Shown piece by piece: positions 19,646 to 27,260 of a stretch of DNA of 49,861 nt (position 1 is its first letter; each line of letters begins with the position of its first letter). Source of the stretch: Bacteroidaceae bacterium (GTDB lineage Bacteria > Bacteroidota > Bacteroidia > Bacteroidales > Bacteroidaceae). The stretch covers positions 1-49,861 of the forward strand of contig JAFXVS010000065.1 of the NCBI GenBank assembly GCA_017534815.1, given 5' to 3'. Made by a program: the position numbers and the translations under genes. The notes under the pieces were generated by a model, which was not told where the DNA came from, did not search any database, and saw nothing but the letters and a program-made list of their open reading frames with translations.

Positions 19646-20725
19646 ATGTTCATGTTTGGTTCACAACACGATAAGACGATTAAGCGGTTGCTCGTCATGC
19701 GTTTCAGCGCGATGGGCGATGCTGCCATGACTGTGCCTGTGTTGTACGCATTGGCGACACAGCACCCAGAACTTCGCATCACCATGTTGACACGCACCCG
19801 TTTCGTACCTATGTTCGAATGGCTTCCTTCCAACGTGCAGGTACGAGGCATCGACTTCTCTGAACAAGATGGCATTATCGGTCTGACGAAGATATACAAC
19901 AAACTGAAAGAGGAGAATTTTGATGCTGTGGCAGACCTTCATGATGTGCTCCGTTCGAAATACATCCGTACCTGCTTTGCGATGGCGGGCACGAAAGTGG
20001 CACGTGTGAACAAGGGACGCAAGGAGAAGAAGGAACTGATTGGCAACGGACAGACGCACGCCGCCCTCAAGCCGATGACAGAGCGCTATGCGGAGGTGTT
20101 CCGTTCGTTAGGCTTCTCCATCGACCTCAACCAACACCTCAAGATAGACTTGCGCAGCGAAGACTTCGCCCCGATGAGGAACCTGATCGGCAGAAAGCAG
20201 ACTGGTGAGAAGTGGGTGGGTGTGGCACCTTTTGCTGCCCACATACAAAAGGTCTATCCATTAGACAAAATGCAGCAGGTGGTGAACGCTTTGGCGAAAG
20301 AGGGATGCAAGGTGCTGCTCTTTGGAGCTGGCAAGAAAGAGGGTGACATCCTCAAGACGTGGGAACAGGAGTACCAAGGGAAGAAGGGCTGCGTGATGAG
20401 TGTCTGTGGCAAGATGGGCGGTCTGAAGAACGAGATGTTGCTCATGTCGCAACTGGACCTGATGCTGTCAATGGACTCTGCCAACATGCACATCGCCTCC
20501 ATCTTTGGCATCCGTGTGCTGTCCATCTGGGGAGCCACACATCCCAAGGCTGGCTTCTCCGGTTATGGGCAATCGCCTGACACAGAAATGCAGATTGACC
20601 TGCCCTGCCGCCCTTGCTCCATCTATGGAAAGAAGCCCTGCAAATATGGAGATTTGCATTGCATGAACATTCCATCTGAGACCATCGTGTCGAAGGCTCT
20701 GAAGGAACTGAAGATAAATCCATAA
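19646..20725 (+). CDS. Glycosyltransferase family 9 protein (heptosyltransferase-like)
   Basis: About 359 aa. GT9 enzymes transfer heptose or related sugars to the lipopolysaccharide core at the cytoplasmic face of the inner membrane. Recognised by LLVMRFSAMGDAAMTVPVL near the N-terminus, KVLLFGAGKKEGD in the second Rossmann domain, and SMDSANMHIASIFG...SIWGATHPKAG (about 274-300), the donor-binding region. Four cysteines near the C-terminus (LPCRPCSIYGKKPC) are common in this group. The frame is open from 19514, but the promoter lies at 19600-19630; translation must start at the ATG at 19646 or 19652, leaving a very short leader. Monocistronic. The acceptor and donor sugars are unknown. Confidence 0.9.
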   Translation: MFMFGSQHDKTIKRLLVMRFSAMGDAAMTVPVLYALATQHPELRITMLTRTRFVPMFEWLPSNVQVRGIDFSEQDGIIGLTKIYNKLKEENFDAVADLHDVLRSKYIRTCFAMAGTKVARVNKGRKEKKELIGNGQTHAALKPMTERYAEVFRSLGFSIDLNQHLKIDLRSEDFAPMRNLIGRKQTGEKWVGVAPFAAHIQKVYPLDKMQQVVNALAKEGCKVLLFGAGKKEGDILKTWEQEYQGKKGCVMSVCGKMGGLKNEMLLMSQLDLMLSMDSANMHIASIFGIRVLSIWGATHPKAGFSGYGQSPDTEMQIDLPCRPCSIYGKKPCKYGDLHCMNIPSETIVSKALKELKINP

Positions 20726-20731
20726 AAAAAT

Positions 20732-20781
20732 GCTACCGCATTGGCTCGTCAGGAACGAACTGCTGCGGTAGCAACTTTTTT
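20732..20781. terminator. Bidirectional terminator between GT9 gene and rpsO
   Basis: GCTACCGCA (20732-20740) pairs with TGCGGTAGC (20764-20772). A T-run follows on the plus strand (20776-20781) and an A-run precedes it (20724-20730), so it serves both convergent genes. Confidence 0.9.
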
Positions 20782-20804
20782 CACTTTTACTCCAAAAGTA
20801 AGGC

Positions 20805-21074
20805 TTACTTGCGGAGGCCAAGCTTCTTGATGATTGCACGATAGCGCTCAATGTCCTTCTTCTTGAGATAAGAGAGGAAACGACGGCGCTGACCTACGAG
20901 CTGTACCAATGCACGGTTAGTCACGTTGTCTTTGTGATTAGCCTTCACGTGCTCAGTCAGATGTTGAATACGATAAGTGAGAAGTGCAATCTGGCTCTCG
21001 CAAGAACCGGTGTCTGTGGCAGAAGCGCCATAAGTGGCAAAAATCTCTGCCTTCTTTGCTGAATCTAAATACAT
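20805..21074 (-). CDS. rpsO: 30S ribosomal protein S15
   Basis: An 89-aa ribosomal protein that binds the central domain of 16S rRNA early in 30S assembly. Sequence landmarks: TDTGSCESQIALLTYRI (about 21-37), LTEHVKANHKDN (about 39-50) and VGQRRRFLSYLKKKD (about 60-74). Length is exactly that of the family. It diverges from typA. The transcript has a leader of about 148 nt with a nested stem-loop (21107-21151) that may bind S15 itself. Confidence 0.98.
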   Translation of the reverse strand: MYLDSAKKAEIFATYGASATDTGSCESQIALLTYRIQHLTEHVKANHKDNVTNRALVQLVGQRRRFLSYLKKKDIERYRAIIKKLGLRK

Positions 21075-21106
21075 AAAATGTTGTATATATAATTAATAAT
21101 GTGTTA

Positions 21107-21151
21107 TCTGACGCGCCGTCATCTTTTCAGCCAGATAGAAGGCTCGTCAGA
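21107..21151 (-). promoter_or_regulatory. Candidate S15 autoregulatory structure in the rpsO leader
   Basis: Minus-strand TCTGACG pairs with CGTCAGA (21145-21151 with 21107-21113). Inside, AGCC pairs with GGCT (21141-21144 with 21129-21132), directly abutting the outer helix on one side. rpsO mRNA leaders bind S15 and repress translation in several unrelated bacteria; applying that here is an inference. Confidence 0.45.
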
Positions 21152-21228
21152 AATCAATTGCAAGCCGAACGCAGAGCAAAATTTGTTTAGTTATGCTGAG
21201 GCGCAGCTTTGATTATTCAAATCGGGTG

Positions 21229-21260
21229 CAAAGGTAAGTTTTTTCGCTGAATCTCACAAA
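21229..21260 (-). promoter_or_regulatory. Promoter of rpsO
   Basis: Minus-strand TTTG (21257-21260), a 20-bp spacer and TACCTTTG (21229-21236). It is part of an 18-bp perfect inverted repeat with the typA promoter. Confidence 0.85.
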
Positions 21261-21278
21261 CATTCTGGAAAAAATTCG

Positions 21279-21286
21279 TACCTTTG
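21279..21286 (+). promoter_or_regulatory. Promoter -7 box of typA
   Basis: TACCTTTG followed by CACCCGATTT, about 23 bp before the start codon. The leader is short (about 15 nt). No TTTG is found at -33. Confidence 0.8.
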
Positions 21287-21308
21287 CACCCGATTTTAAT
21301 CAATAAGT

Positions 21309-23114
21309 ATGCAGGATATTAGAAACATTGCGATTATCGCGCATGTCGACCACGGAAAAACGACACTGGTCGATAAGATGTTGTTGGCCGGAAATCTGTT
21401 TCGTGAGAATCAGCAGACGGGCGACTTGATTTTGGATAACAATGAACTGGAACGTGAACGTGGTATCACGATTCTTTCGAAGAACGTATCCATTAATTAT
21501 AAAGGTACAAAGATTAATGTGATTGACACGCCGGGACACTCTGACTTTGGTGGCGAGGTGGAGCGTGTGCTGAACATGGCTGACGGCTGCATCCTGTTGG
21601 TGGATGCGTTTGAGGGTCCGATGCCCCAGACACGTTTCGTGTTGCAGAAGGCGTTGGAAATTGGACTGAAGCCTGTGGTGGTGGTGAACAAAGTGGACAA
21701 ACCGAATTGCCGTCCAGAAGAAGTTTATGAGATGGTGTTCGACCTGATGTTCTCGCTGAATGCGACAGAAGACCAGTTGGATTTCCCTGTGGTTTATGGT
21801 TCTGCCAAGCAGGGTTGGATGGGTCCAGACTACAAGACGCCCACGAATGACATCACTTATCTGTTGGATGTGATTCTCGACACCATTCCAGCTCCAGAGC
21901 AGTTGGAGGGTTCACCCCAGATGCTGATCACGTCATTGGATTATTCCACCTATACGGGTCGCATCGCTGTGGGACGTGTGCATCGTGGCACGCTGAAAGC
22001 TGGCCAGAACATCACGATTGTGCATCGTAACGGCACTTCAGAGAAAACTAAAATCAAAGAGCTGCATACGTTCGAAGGCATGGGGCACAGGGCGACTGAG
22101 TCGGTAAGTTCTGGCGATATCTGTGCCGTGATTGGTCTGTCGAACTTCGAGATTGGTGACACCATCTGTGACTTTGAGGAACCAGAGGCATTGCCCACCA
22201 TCTCGATTGACGAACCGACGATGTCGATGCTTTTCACCATCAACAACTCTCCTTTCTTTGGCAAAGAAGGTAAGTTCTGCACGAGCCGTCACATTGGCGA
22301 CCGTCTGTATAAGGAACTGGAGAAGAACCTGGCCTTGAGAGTGGAGACGAAGGAGGGCACCACTGACCAATGGATTGTGAGTGGTCGTGGTGTGCTGCAC
22401 TTGTCTGTACTCATCGAGACGATGCGTCGTGAAGGGTATGAGTTGCAAGTGGGACAGCCCCAAGTCATCTTCAAGGAAATCAATGGTGTGAAGTGCGAGC
22501 CAGTGGAGGAGCTGACCATCAATGTGCCAGAGGAGTTCTCCAGCAAGATGATTGATATGGTGACTCGCCGCAAGGGTGAGATGGTAAGCATGGAAGCCCA
22601 GGGCGAACGTGTGAACATCGAGTTTGAGATTCCTTCACGTGGTATCATTGGTTTGCGTACGAATGTGTTGACAGCCAGTCAGGGCGAGGCCATCATGGCA
22701 CACCGCTTCAAGAACTACCAACCGTTCAAGGGCGAATTGACTCGTCGCACCAATGGCTCGCTCATCGCACTGGAGTCAGGCACAGCCTACGCTTATGCCA
22801 TTGACCACTTGCAGGATAGAGGCAAATTCTTCATCTTCCCACAGGATACGGTGTATGCTGGTCAGGTGGTTGGTGAGCACGTGCATGAGATCGACTTGGT
22901 CATCAACGTGACGAAAGCCAAGCAGTTGACCAACGTGCGTGCCAGCGGTACGGATGAAAAGGCTCACATCATTCCACCTGTTCAACTCTCGTTAGAGGAG
23001 GCATTGGAGTACATCAAGGCAGATGAGTATGTGGAGGTGACTCCTAAAAGCATGAGAATCCGCAAAATCATCCTCGACCATTTGGAGCGTAAACGTGCCA
23101 ACAAGGACGAGTAA
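21309..23114 (+). CDS. typA: Ribosome-associated GTPase TypA/BipA
   Basis: A 601-aa translational GTPase of the EF-G superfamily that binds the 70S ribosome and supports 50S assembly and stress adaptation. G-motifs are AHVDHGKTT (11-19), RGIT (51-54), DTPGH (73-77) and NKVD (127-130). Domain II, domain III, an EF-G-like domain V ([20 protein letters not shown]) and the TypA-specific C-terminal domain with a basic end ([16 protein letters not shown]) follow. Length is standard. Divergent from rpsO across a 234-bp region. Confidence 0.97.
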   Translation: MQDIRNIAIIAHVDHGKTTLVDKMLLAGNLFRENQQTGDLILDNNELERERGITILSKNVSINYKGTKINVIDTPGHSDFGGEVERVLNMADGCILLVDAFEGPMPQTRFVLQKALEIGLKPVVVVNKVDKPNCRPEEVYEMVFDLMFSLNATEDQLDFPVVYGSAKQGWMGPDYKTPTNDITYLLDVILDTIPAPEQLEGSPQMLITSLDYSTYTGRIAVGRVHRGTLKAGQNITIVHRNGTSEKTKIKELHTFEGMGHRATESVSSGDICAVIGLSNFEIGDTICDFEEPEALPTISIDEPTMSMLFTINNSPFFGKEGKFCTSRHIGDRLYKELEKNLALRVETKEGTTDQWIVSGRGVLHLSVLIETMRREGYELQVGQPQVIFKEINGVKCEPVEELTINVPEEFSSKMIDMVTRRKGEMVSMEAQGERVNIEFEIPSRGIIGLRTNVLTASQGEAIMAHRFKNYQPFKGELTRRTNGSLIALESGTAYAYAIDHLQDRGKFFIFPQDTVYAGQVVGEHVHEIDLVINVTKAKQLTNVRASGTDEKAHIIPPVQLSLEEALEYIKADEYVEVTPKSMRIRKIILDHLERKRANKDE

Positions 23115-23246
23115 GATGAGGTCAAAGGGTGTCATCGAGGAAAAATGACTTTTGCAAAGTGGAGGGATAAAAACGAGCCCTTTATGTGCTTTTTCTGCAC
23201 AAAATAGGGGTACTTGTGCATTAAAAGTGCTTTTTATGAAAATATT

Positions 23247-23279
23247 TTTGCAGAAATCAAAGAATTATTCCTACCTTTG
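23247..23279 (+). promoter_or_regulatory. Promoter of acpP-fabF-rnc
   Basis: TTTG (23247-23250), a 21-bp spacer and TACCTTTG (23272-23279), continuing CACCGCG. The leader is about 60 nt, AT-rich. The rest of the 231-bp gap after typA shows only short GTGCTTTT repeats. Confidence 0.85.
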
Positions 23280-23345
23280 CACCGCGAAACATACAAAAGC
23301 GACTAAATAGAAAATAATCCATTAACATTTTAAACATTTAAGATT

Positions 23346-23582
23346 ATGTCTGAAATTGAATCAAGAGTAAAATCTATCATCGTTGAGAAGCTCAACGTTG
23401 ACGAAGCAGAAGTAAAGCCAGAAGCAAGTTTCACCAACGACCTTGGTGCTGACTCTCTCGACACTGTAGAACTCATCATGGAGTTTGAGAAGGCTTTCGG
23501 TATCAATATTCCTGACGATCAGGCTGAAAAGATCGCTACTGTTGGCGACGCTATTGCTTACATCGAGCAGAACGCTAAGTAA
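23346..23582 (+). CDS. acpP: Acyl carrier protein
   Basis: A 78-aa acidic four-helix protein that carries growing fatty acids on a phosphopantetheine arm. The attachment site is Ser37 in [15 protein letters not shown]. Length and charge pattern are typical. Two bases separate it from fabF; this acpP-fabF-rnc order is common in Bacteroidetes. Confidence 0.98.
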   Translation: MSEIESRVKSIIVEKLNVDEAEVKPEASFTNDLGADSLDTVELIMEFEKAFGINIPDDQAEKIATVGDAIAYIEQNAK

Positions 23583-23584
23583 TT

Positions 23585-24847
23585 ATGGAATTAAAGAGAG
23601 TTGTTGTAACAGGTATTGGCGCGCTGACTCCACTTGGCAACACCGCTGAGGAGTCTTGGGAGAACCTCAAGGCAGGTAAGAGCGGCGCTGGTCCTATTAC
23701 TCATTTCGACGCTTCACAGTTCAAGACTCAGTTCGCATGCGAGGTGAAAGGTTTTGACTCGGCTGCTTACATCGACCGTAAAGAAAGCCGCAAGATGGAT
23801 CTTTACACCCAGTATGCACTTGCAGCAGCCAAGATGGCCATCGAGGACTCTGGTATGGATCTCGAGACTGTTGACAAGAACGAAATTGGAGTTGTGCTCG
23901 GTGTAGGTATCGGAGGTATTAAAACTTTCGAGGAGGAGGCCGGCAACTATGCCATCAATGGTCCCCAACTCGGTCCTAAGTTCAATCCTTTCTTCATTCC
24001 GAAGATGATTGCTGATATCGCCTCTGGCCATATCTCCATTCAGTACGGATTCCGTGGACCCAACTACACAACAACTTCTGCATGTGCTTCTTCATCAAGC
24101 GCACTCGCCGATGCGTTCAACCTCATCCGTTTGGGCAAGGCTAACGCAATCGTGGCAGGTGGTGCCGAAGCTGCCATCTGGGCATCAGGTGTGGGTGGTT
24201 TCAATGCCATGAAGGCACTCTCCACTCGCAACGAGGATCCAGAGAAGGCAAGTCGCCCATTCAGCGCCAGTCGTGACGGCTTCGTGATGGGTGAAGGTGC
24301 AGGCATCCTGATTCTTGAGGAATTGGAGCACGCCAAAGCACGTGGTGCCAAGATTTATGCTGAGATGGTAGGTGCAGGTATGTCTGCCGACGCTTATCAC
24401 ATCACAGCTACCCACCCAGAGGGTCTTGGTGCAAAGCTCGTTATGGAGCGCGCACTGAAAGACGCTGGTATGAAGCCAGAGGACATCGACTACATCAATG
24501 TTCACGGCACTTCTACTCACGTGGGTGACATCTCTGAGGCTAAGGCCATCAAGGAGGTATTTGGCGACGCTGCTTACAAACTCAACATCAGCTCAACAAA
24601 GTCCATGACGGGTCACCTGCTGGGTGCCGCTGGTGCTGTTGAGGCGATGATCAGCGTACTCTCAGTGAAGAACGACATTGTGCCTCCAACCATCAACCAC
24701 GAAGAGGGTGATGAAGACCCAGAAATTGACTACACGCTCAATTTCACCTTCAACAAGGCTCAACAGCGCACCGTTCGTGCAGCGCTTAGCAACACCTTCG
24801 GCTTTGGCGGTCACAATGCCAGCGTCATTTTCAAGAAGTATCAGTAA
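23585..24847 (+). CDS. fabF: 3-oxoacyl-[acyl-carrier-protein] synthase II
   Basis: A 420-aa thiolase-fold condensing enzyme that elongates acyl-ACP with malonyl-ACP. The catalytic triad is visible: Cys167 (TTSACASSSSA), His308 (NVHGTSTHVGD) and His345 (SMTGHLLGAAG), with Lys340 nearby. Length is standard. Translated right after acpP, in the same operon as rnc. Confidence 0.98.
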   Translation: MELKRVVVTGIGALTPLGNTAEESWENLKAGKSGAGPITHFDASQFKTQFACEVKGFDSAAYIDRKESRKMDLYTQYALAAAKMAIEDSGMDLETVDKNEIGVVLGVGIGGIKTFEEEAGNYAINGPQLGPKFNPFFIPKMIADIASGHISIQYGFRGPNYTTTSACASSSSALADAFNLIRLGKANAIVAGGAEAAIWASGVGGFNAMKALSTRNEDPEKASRPFSASRDGFVMGEGAGILILEELEHAKARGAKIYAEMVGAGMSADAYHITATHPEGLGAKLVMERALKDAGMKPEDIDYINVHGTSTHVGDISEAKAIKEVFGDAAYKLNISSTKSMTGHLLGAAGAVEAMISVLSVKNDIVPPTINHEEGDEDPEIDYTLNFTFNKAQQRTVRAALSNTFGFGGHNASVIFKKYQ

Positions 24848-24888
24848 TCTTGGGGCATCTGTTCCCAAGGACTTTTCTCAAAGTTCAA

Positions 24889-25662
24889 GTGATTCCGGAT
24901 ATCTTAGATAAAATAAGGCTTCTTTTCGTTTCCGAGAAGAAGCCTTTTTTACGACTCAAGTCCATCCTTGGGTTCTATCCACATAACATCAGGCTCTACC
25001 AGTTGGCGCTGATGCACAAATCTGTGGCTTATCACGAAAAAGATAACCATTACGTGAACAACGAACGCCTGGAGTTTCTGGGCGATGCCATGTTGGGCGC
25101 TATTGTGGCCGACATCCTTTATAAACACTATGGCAACAAGCAAGAAGGTTTTCTCACGACGCTGCGCAGCAAGATTGTGTGTCGCAGTTCGTTGAACAGA
25201 CTGTCAGAGGAATTGGGTCTGGACAAGCTGATTCGCCATGCAGGTGCTATCACGACGGGGCACAACAGCTTCATGAGCGGCAATGCGTTCGAAGCCTTTG
25301 TGGGCGCCATCTACCTCGATCGCGGCTACGCCTATTGCTACCGTTTCTTGGAGGAACAGGTGTTCAAGAAACACATCAACATCGACGACATCGCCAAGAA
25401 GGAGCAAAACTTCAAGAGTGCCCTGATTGAGTGGTGTCAGAAGTCTCGCTACAACTTTGAGTTCACGCAGAAAGAGTCGCGCGAAGAAAACAACACCCCA
25501 TTCTTCCATTCTTGTGTATTTGTGGAAGGCATCTCGTGTGGAACGGGTGATGGCTACAGCAAAAAGGAAAGCGACCAGAATGCCGCCAAGCAGGCGCTGA
25601 AACGTATCAAACACGACAAGGAACTGCTGAATGGCATCAAGAATGCAAGAGAAAGGAAGTGA
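24889..25662 (+). CDS. rnc: Ribonuclease III
   Basis: About 257 aa. A double-strand-specific endoribonuclease for rRNA and mRNA processing, with an endonuclease domain (about 25-170) and a dsRNA-binding domain (about 180-245). The signature NERLEFLGDAML (58-69) provides Glu62 and Asp66. The second acidic cluster reads NAFEAFVGAIYLD (132-144): the Glu is kept, but the position of E. coli Asp114 is Asn. The dsRBD ends with GDGYSKKESDQNAAKQAL. There is no ATG near the start: the frame is open from a TTG at 24850 just after the fabF stop, and GTG at 24889 best matches the family N-terminus (IPDILDKIRLLF). The start is uncertain; the identity is firm. Confidence 0.93.
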   Translation: MIPDILDKIRLLFVSEKKPFLRLKSILGFYPHNIRLYQLALMHKSVAYHEKDNHYVNNERLEFLGDAMLGAIVADILYKHYGNKQEGFLTTLRSKIVCRSSLNRLSEELGLDKLIRHAGAITTGHNSFMSGNAFEAFVGAIYLDRGYAYCYRFLEEQVFKKHINIDDIAKKEQNFKSALIEWCQKSRYNFEFTQKESREENNTPFFHSCVFVEGISCGTGDGYSKKESDQNAAKQALKRIKHDKELLNGIKNARERK

Positions 25663-25689
25663 AAATTTTCTCTTTTCACTTAAAAATCG

Positions 25690-25697
25690 TACCTTTG
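25690..25697 (+). promoter_or_regulatory. Promoter -7 box of the GH3-family gene
   Basis: TACCTTTG followed by CACC, about 20 bp before the start codon. The -33 position has TTTC (25667-25670), one mismatch from TTTG at 19-bp spacing. Confidence 0.75.
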
Positions 25698-25716
25698 CAC
25701 CTAAATTGACATTGCA

Positions 25717-27243
25717 ATGAACACAACTGGATTCTTAAATAAGATTTATTTCTCCAGAAGACAAAAGCAGTTGGAGAAGTATGCAACCCATGCAAAGGCC
25801 TTGCAACTCAAGATGTTCCGTCATCTGATTCGTCAAGGACAAAAGACTGAATGGGGTGCAGACCATCATTACGACCAGATAGATTCTTATGAGAAGTTCC
25901 GTCAGAATGTGCCTGTGAACACCTATGAGGAACTGAAGCGTTACATCCACAAGATGCGTCAGGGAGAGGCTGATATCCTTTGGCCAGGCGTGGTGCGTTG
26001 GTACGCAAAGTCTTCAGGCACGACGAATGACAAGAGCAAGTTCATCCCTGTGAGCGGCGAGGGACTCAAGAACATCCACTATCGGGGCGGTACTGACTGC
26101 ATCGTCAGCTACCTTCACATCAATCCCAAGAGCAAGTTCTTCTCTGGCAAGAGCCTCATTTTGGGAGGCAGCCATGCGCCCAACCTCAACACCCCCAACA
26201 GTTTGGTGGGCGACCTCAGCGCCATCCTCATCGAGAACATCCCTTCGGCTGCGAAGATTATCCGTGTGCCGAAGAAGAAGATTGCCTTGCTGAGCGACTT
26301 TGAAGAGAAGCGCGACAAGATTGCCCGTGCAGCGATGGACATGAACATCACCAACATCAGCGGCGTGCCATCATGGATGCTCAGCGTCTTGAACCGCGTG
26401 ATGGAACTGAAGGGCGTTGACCGTCTCGACAGCGTGTGGCCCAATCTGGAGGTGTTCTTTCATGGCGGTGTGGCTTTCACGCCTTATCGTGAGCAGTACA
26501 AGAACATCATCGGGCTACCCAATATGCACTATATGGAGACCTACAATGCCAGCGAAGGCTTCTTCGGCTTGCAGAACGACCTCTCCGACCCCAATATGCT
26601 CATGATGATTGACTACGGCATCTTCTATGAGTTCTGTCCGATGGACAACCTCGACCACAACGGCTATCCGATTGATGCGGACAAGATTGTGCCTTTGTGG
26701 GATGTGGTGCCAGGCGTCAATTATGCGATGATCATCAGCACCAACTGCGGACTCTGGCGTTACCTGATTGGCGACACCGTGAAGTTCTCGCAGAAAGACC
26801 CCTACAAGTTCTGCATCACAGGACGCACCAAGCATTTCATCAACGCCTTTGGCGAGGAACTCATCGTGGACAATGCCGAGAAGGGACTCCTTCAGGCTTG
26901 TGTGGCAACAGGTGCGCAGGTGAAGGACTACACGGCTGCCCCCATCTTCATGGACAGCAACGCCAAATGCCGCCACCAGTGGATCATCGACTTTGCAAAG
27001 GCGCCAGCCTCTGTCGATGAGTTTGCAGCCATCCTCGACCGCTCCCTGCAGGCCATCAATTCTGACTACGAGGCCAAGCGTCATAAGGACATCACCCTCC
27101 AGCCGCTCGAAATCATTGTTGCAAAGCCTGGACTCTTCGACGAATGGCTCAAGAGCAAAGGCAAGCTGGGTGGTCAGCACAAGATACCACGTCTCAGCAA
27201 TTCCCGTCAATACATCGAGGAACTCATCCAGATGAACGTTTAA
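25717..27243 (+). CDS. GH3-family protein (acyl-adenylating type), bacterial
   Basis: A 508-aa protein of the family named after plant GH3 auxin-amido synthetases, a branch of the adenylate-forming superfamily. Seen: the ATP-binding loop WYAKSSGTTNDKSKFIPVS (about 95-113), YNASEGFFGLQ (about 275-285, adenine-binding region) and YLIGDTVKF (about 349-357). Plant members link amino acids to carboxylic-acid hormones. The bacterial substrate is unknown, and nothing suggests auxin. No signal peptide, so cytoplasmic. The lipoprotein gene follows after 17 bp, an arrangement seen in other Bacteroidales. Confidence 0.9.
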   Translation: MNTTGFLNKIYFSRRQKQLEKYATHAKALQLKMFRHLIRQGQKTEWGADHHYDQIDSYEKFRQNVPVNTYEELKRYIHKMRQGEADILWPGVVRWYAKSSGTTNDKSKFIPVSGEGLKNIHYRGGTDCIVSYLHINPKSKFFSGKSLILGGSHAPNLNTPNSLVGDLSAILIENIPSAAKIIRVPKKKIALLSDFEEKRDKIARAAMDMNITNISGVPSWMLSVLNRVMELKGVDRLDSVWPNLEVFFHGGVAFTPYREQYKNIIGLPNMHYMETYNASEGFFGLQNDLSDPNMLMMIDYGIFYEFCPMDNLDHNGYPIDADKIVPLWDVVPGVNYAMIISTNCGLWRYLIGDTVKFSQKDPYKFCITGRTKHFINAFGEELIVDNAEKGLLQACVATGAQVKDYTAAPIFMDSNAKCRHQWIIDFAKAPASVDEFAAILDRSLQAINSDYEAKRHKDITLQPLEIIVAKPGLFDEWLKSKGKLGGQHKIPRLSNSRQYIEELIQMNV

Positions 27244-27260
27244 CGAAACGCAGTGAATCC

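Noticed and set aside
25717-27243. Auxin-related function for the GH3-family protein
   Set aside because: The name comes from plant homologues; nothing in the sequence or neighbourhood supports a hormone substrate.
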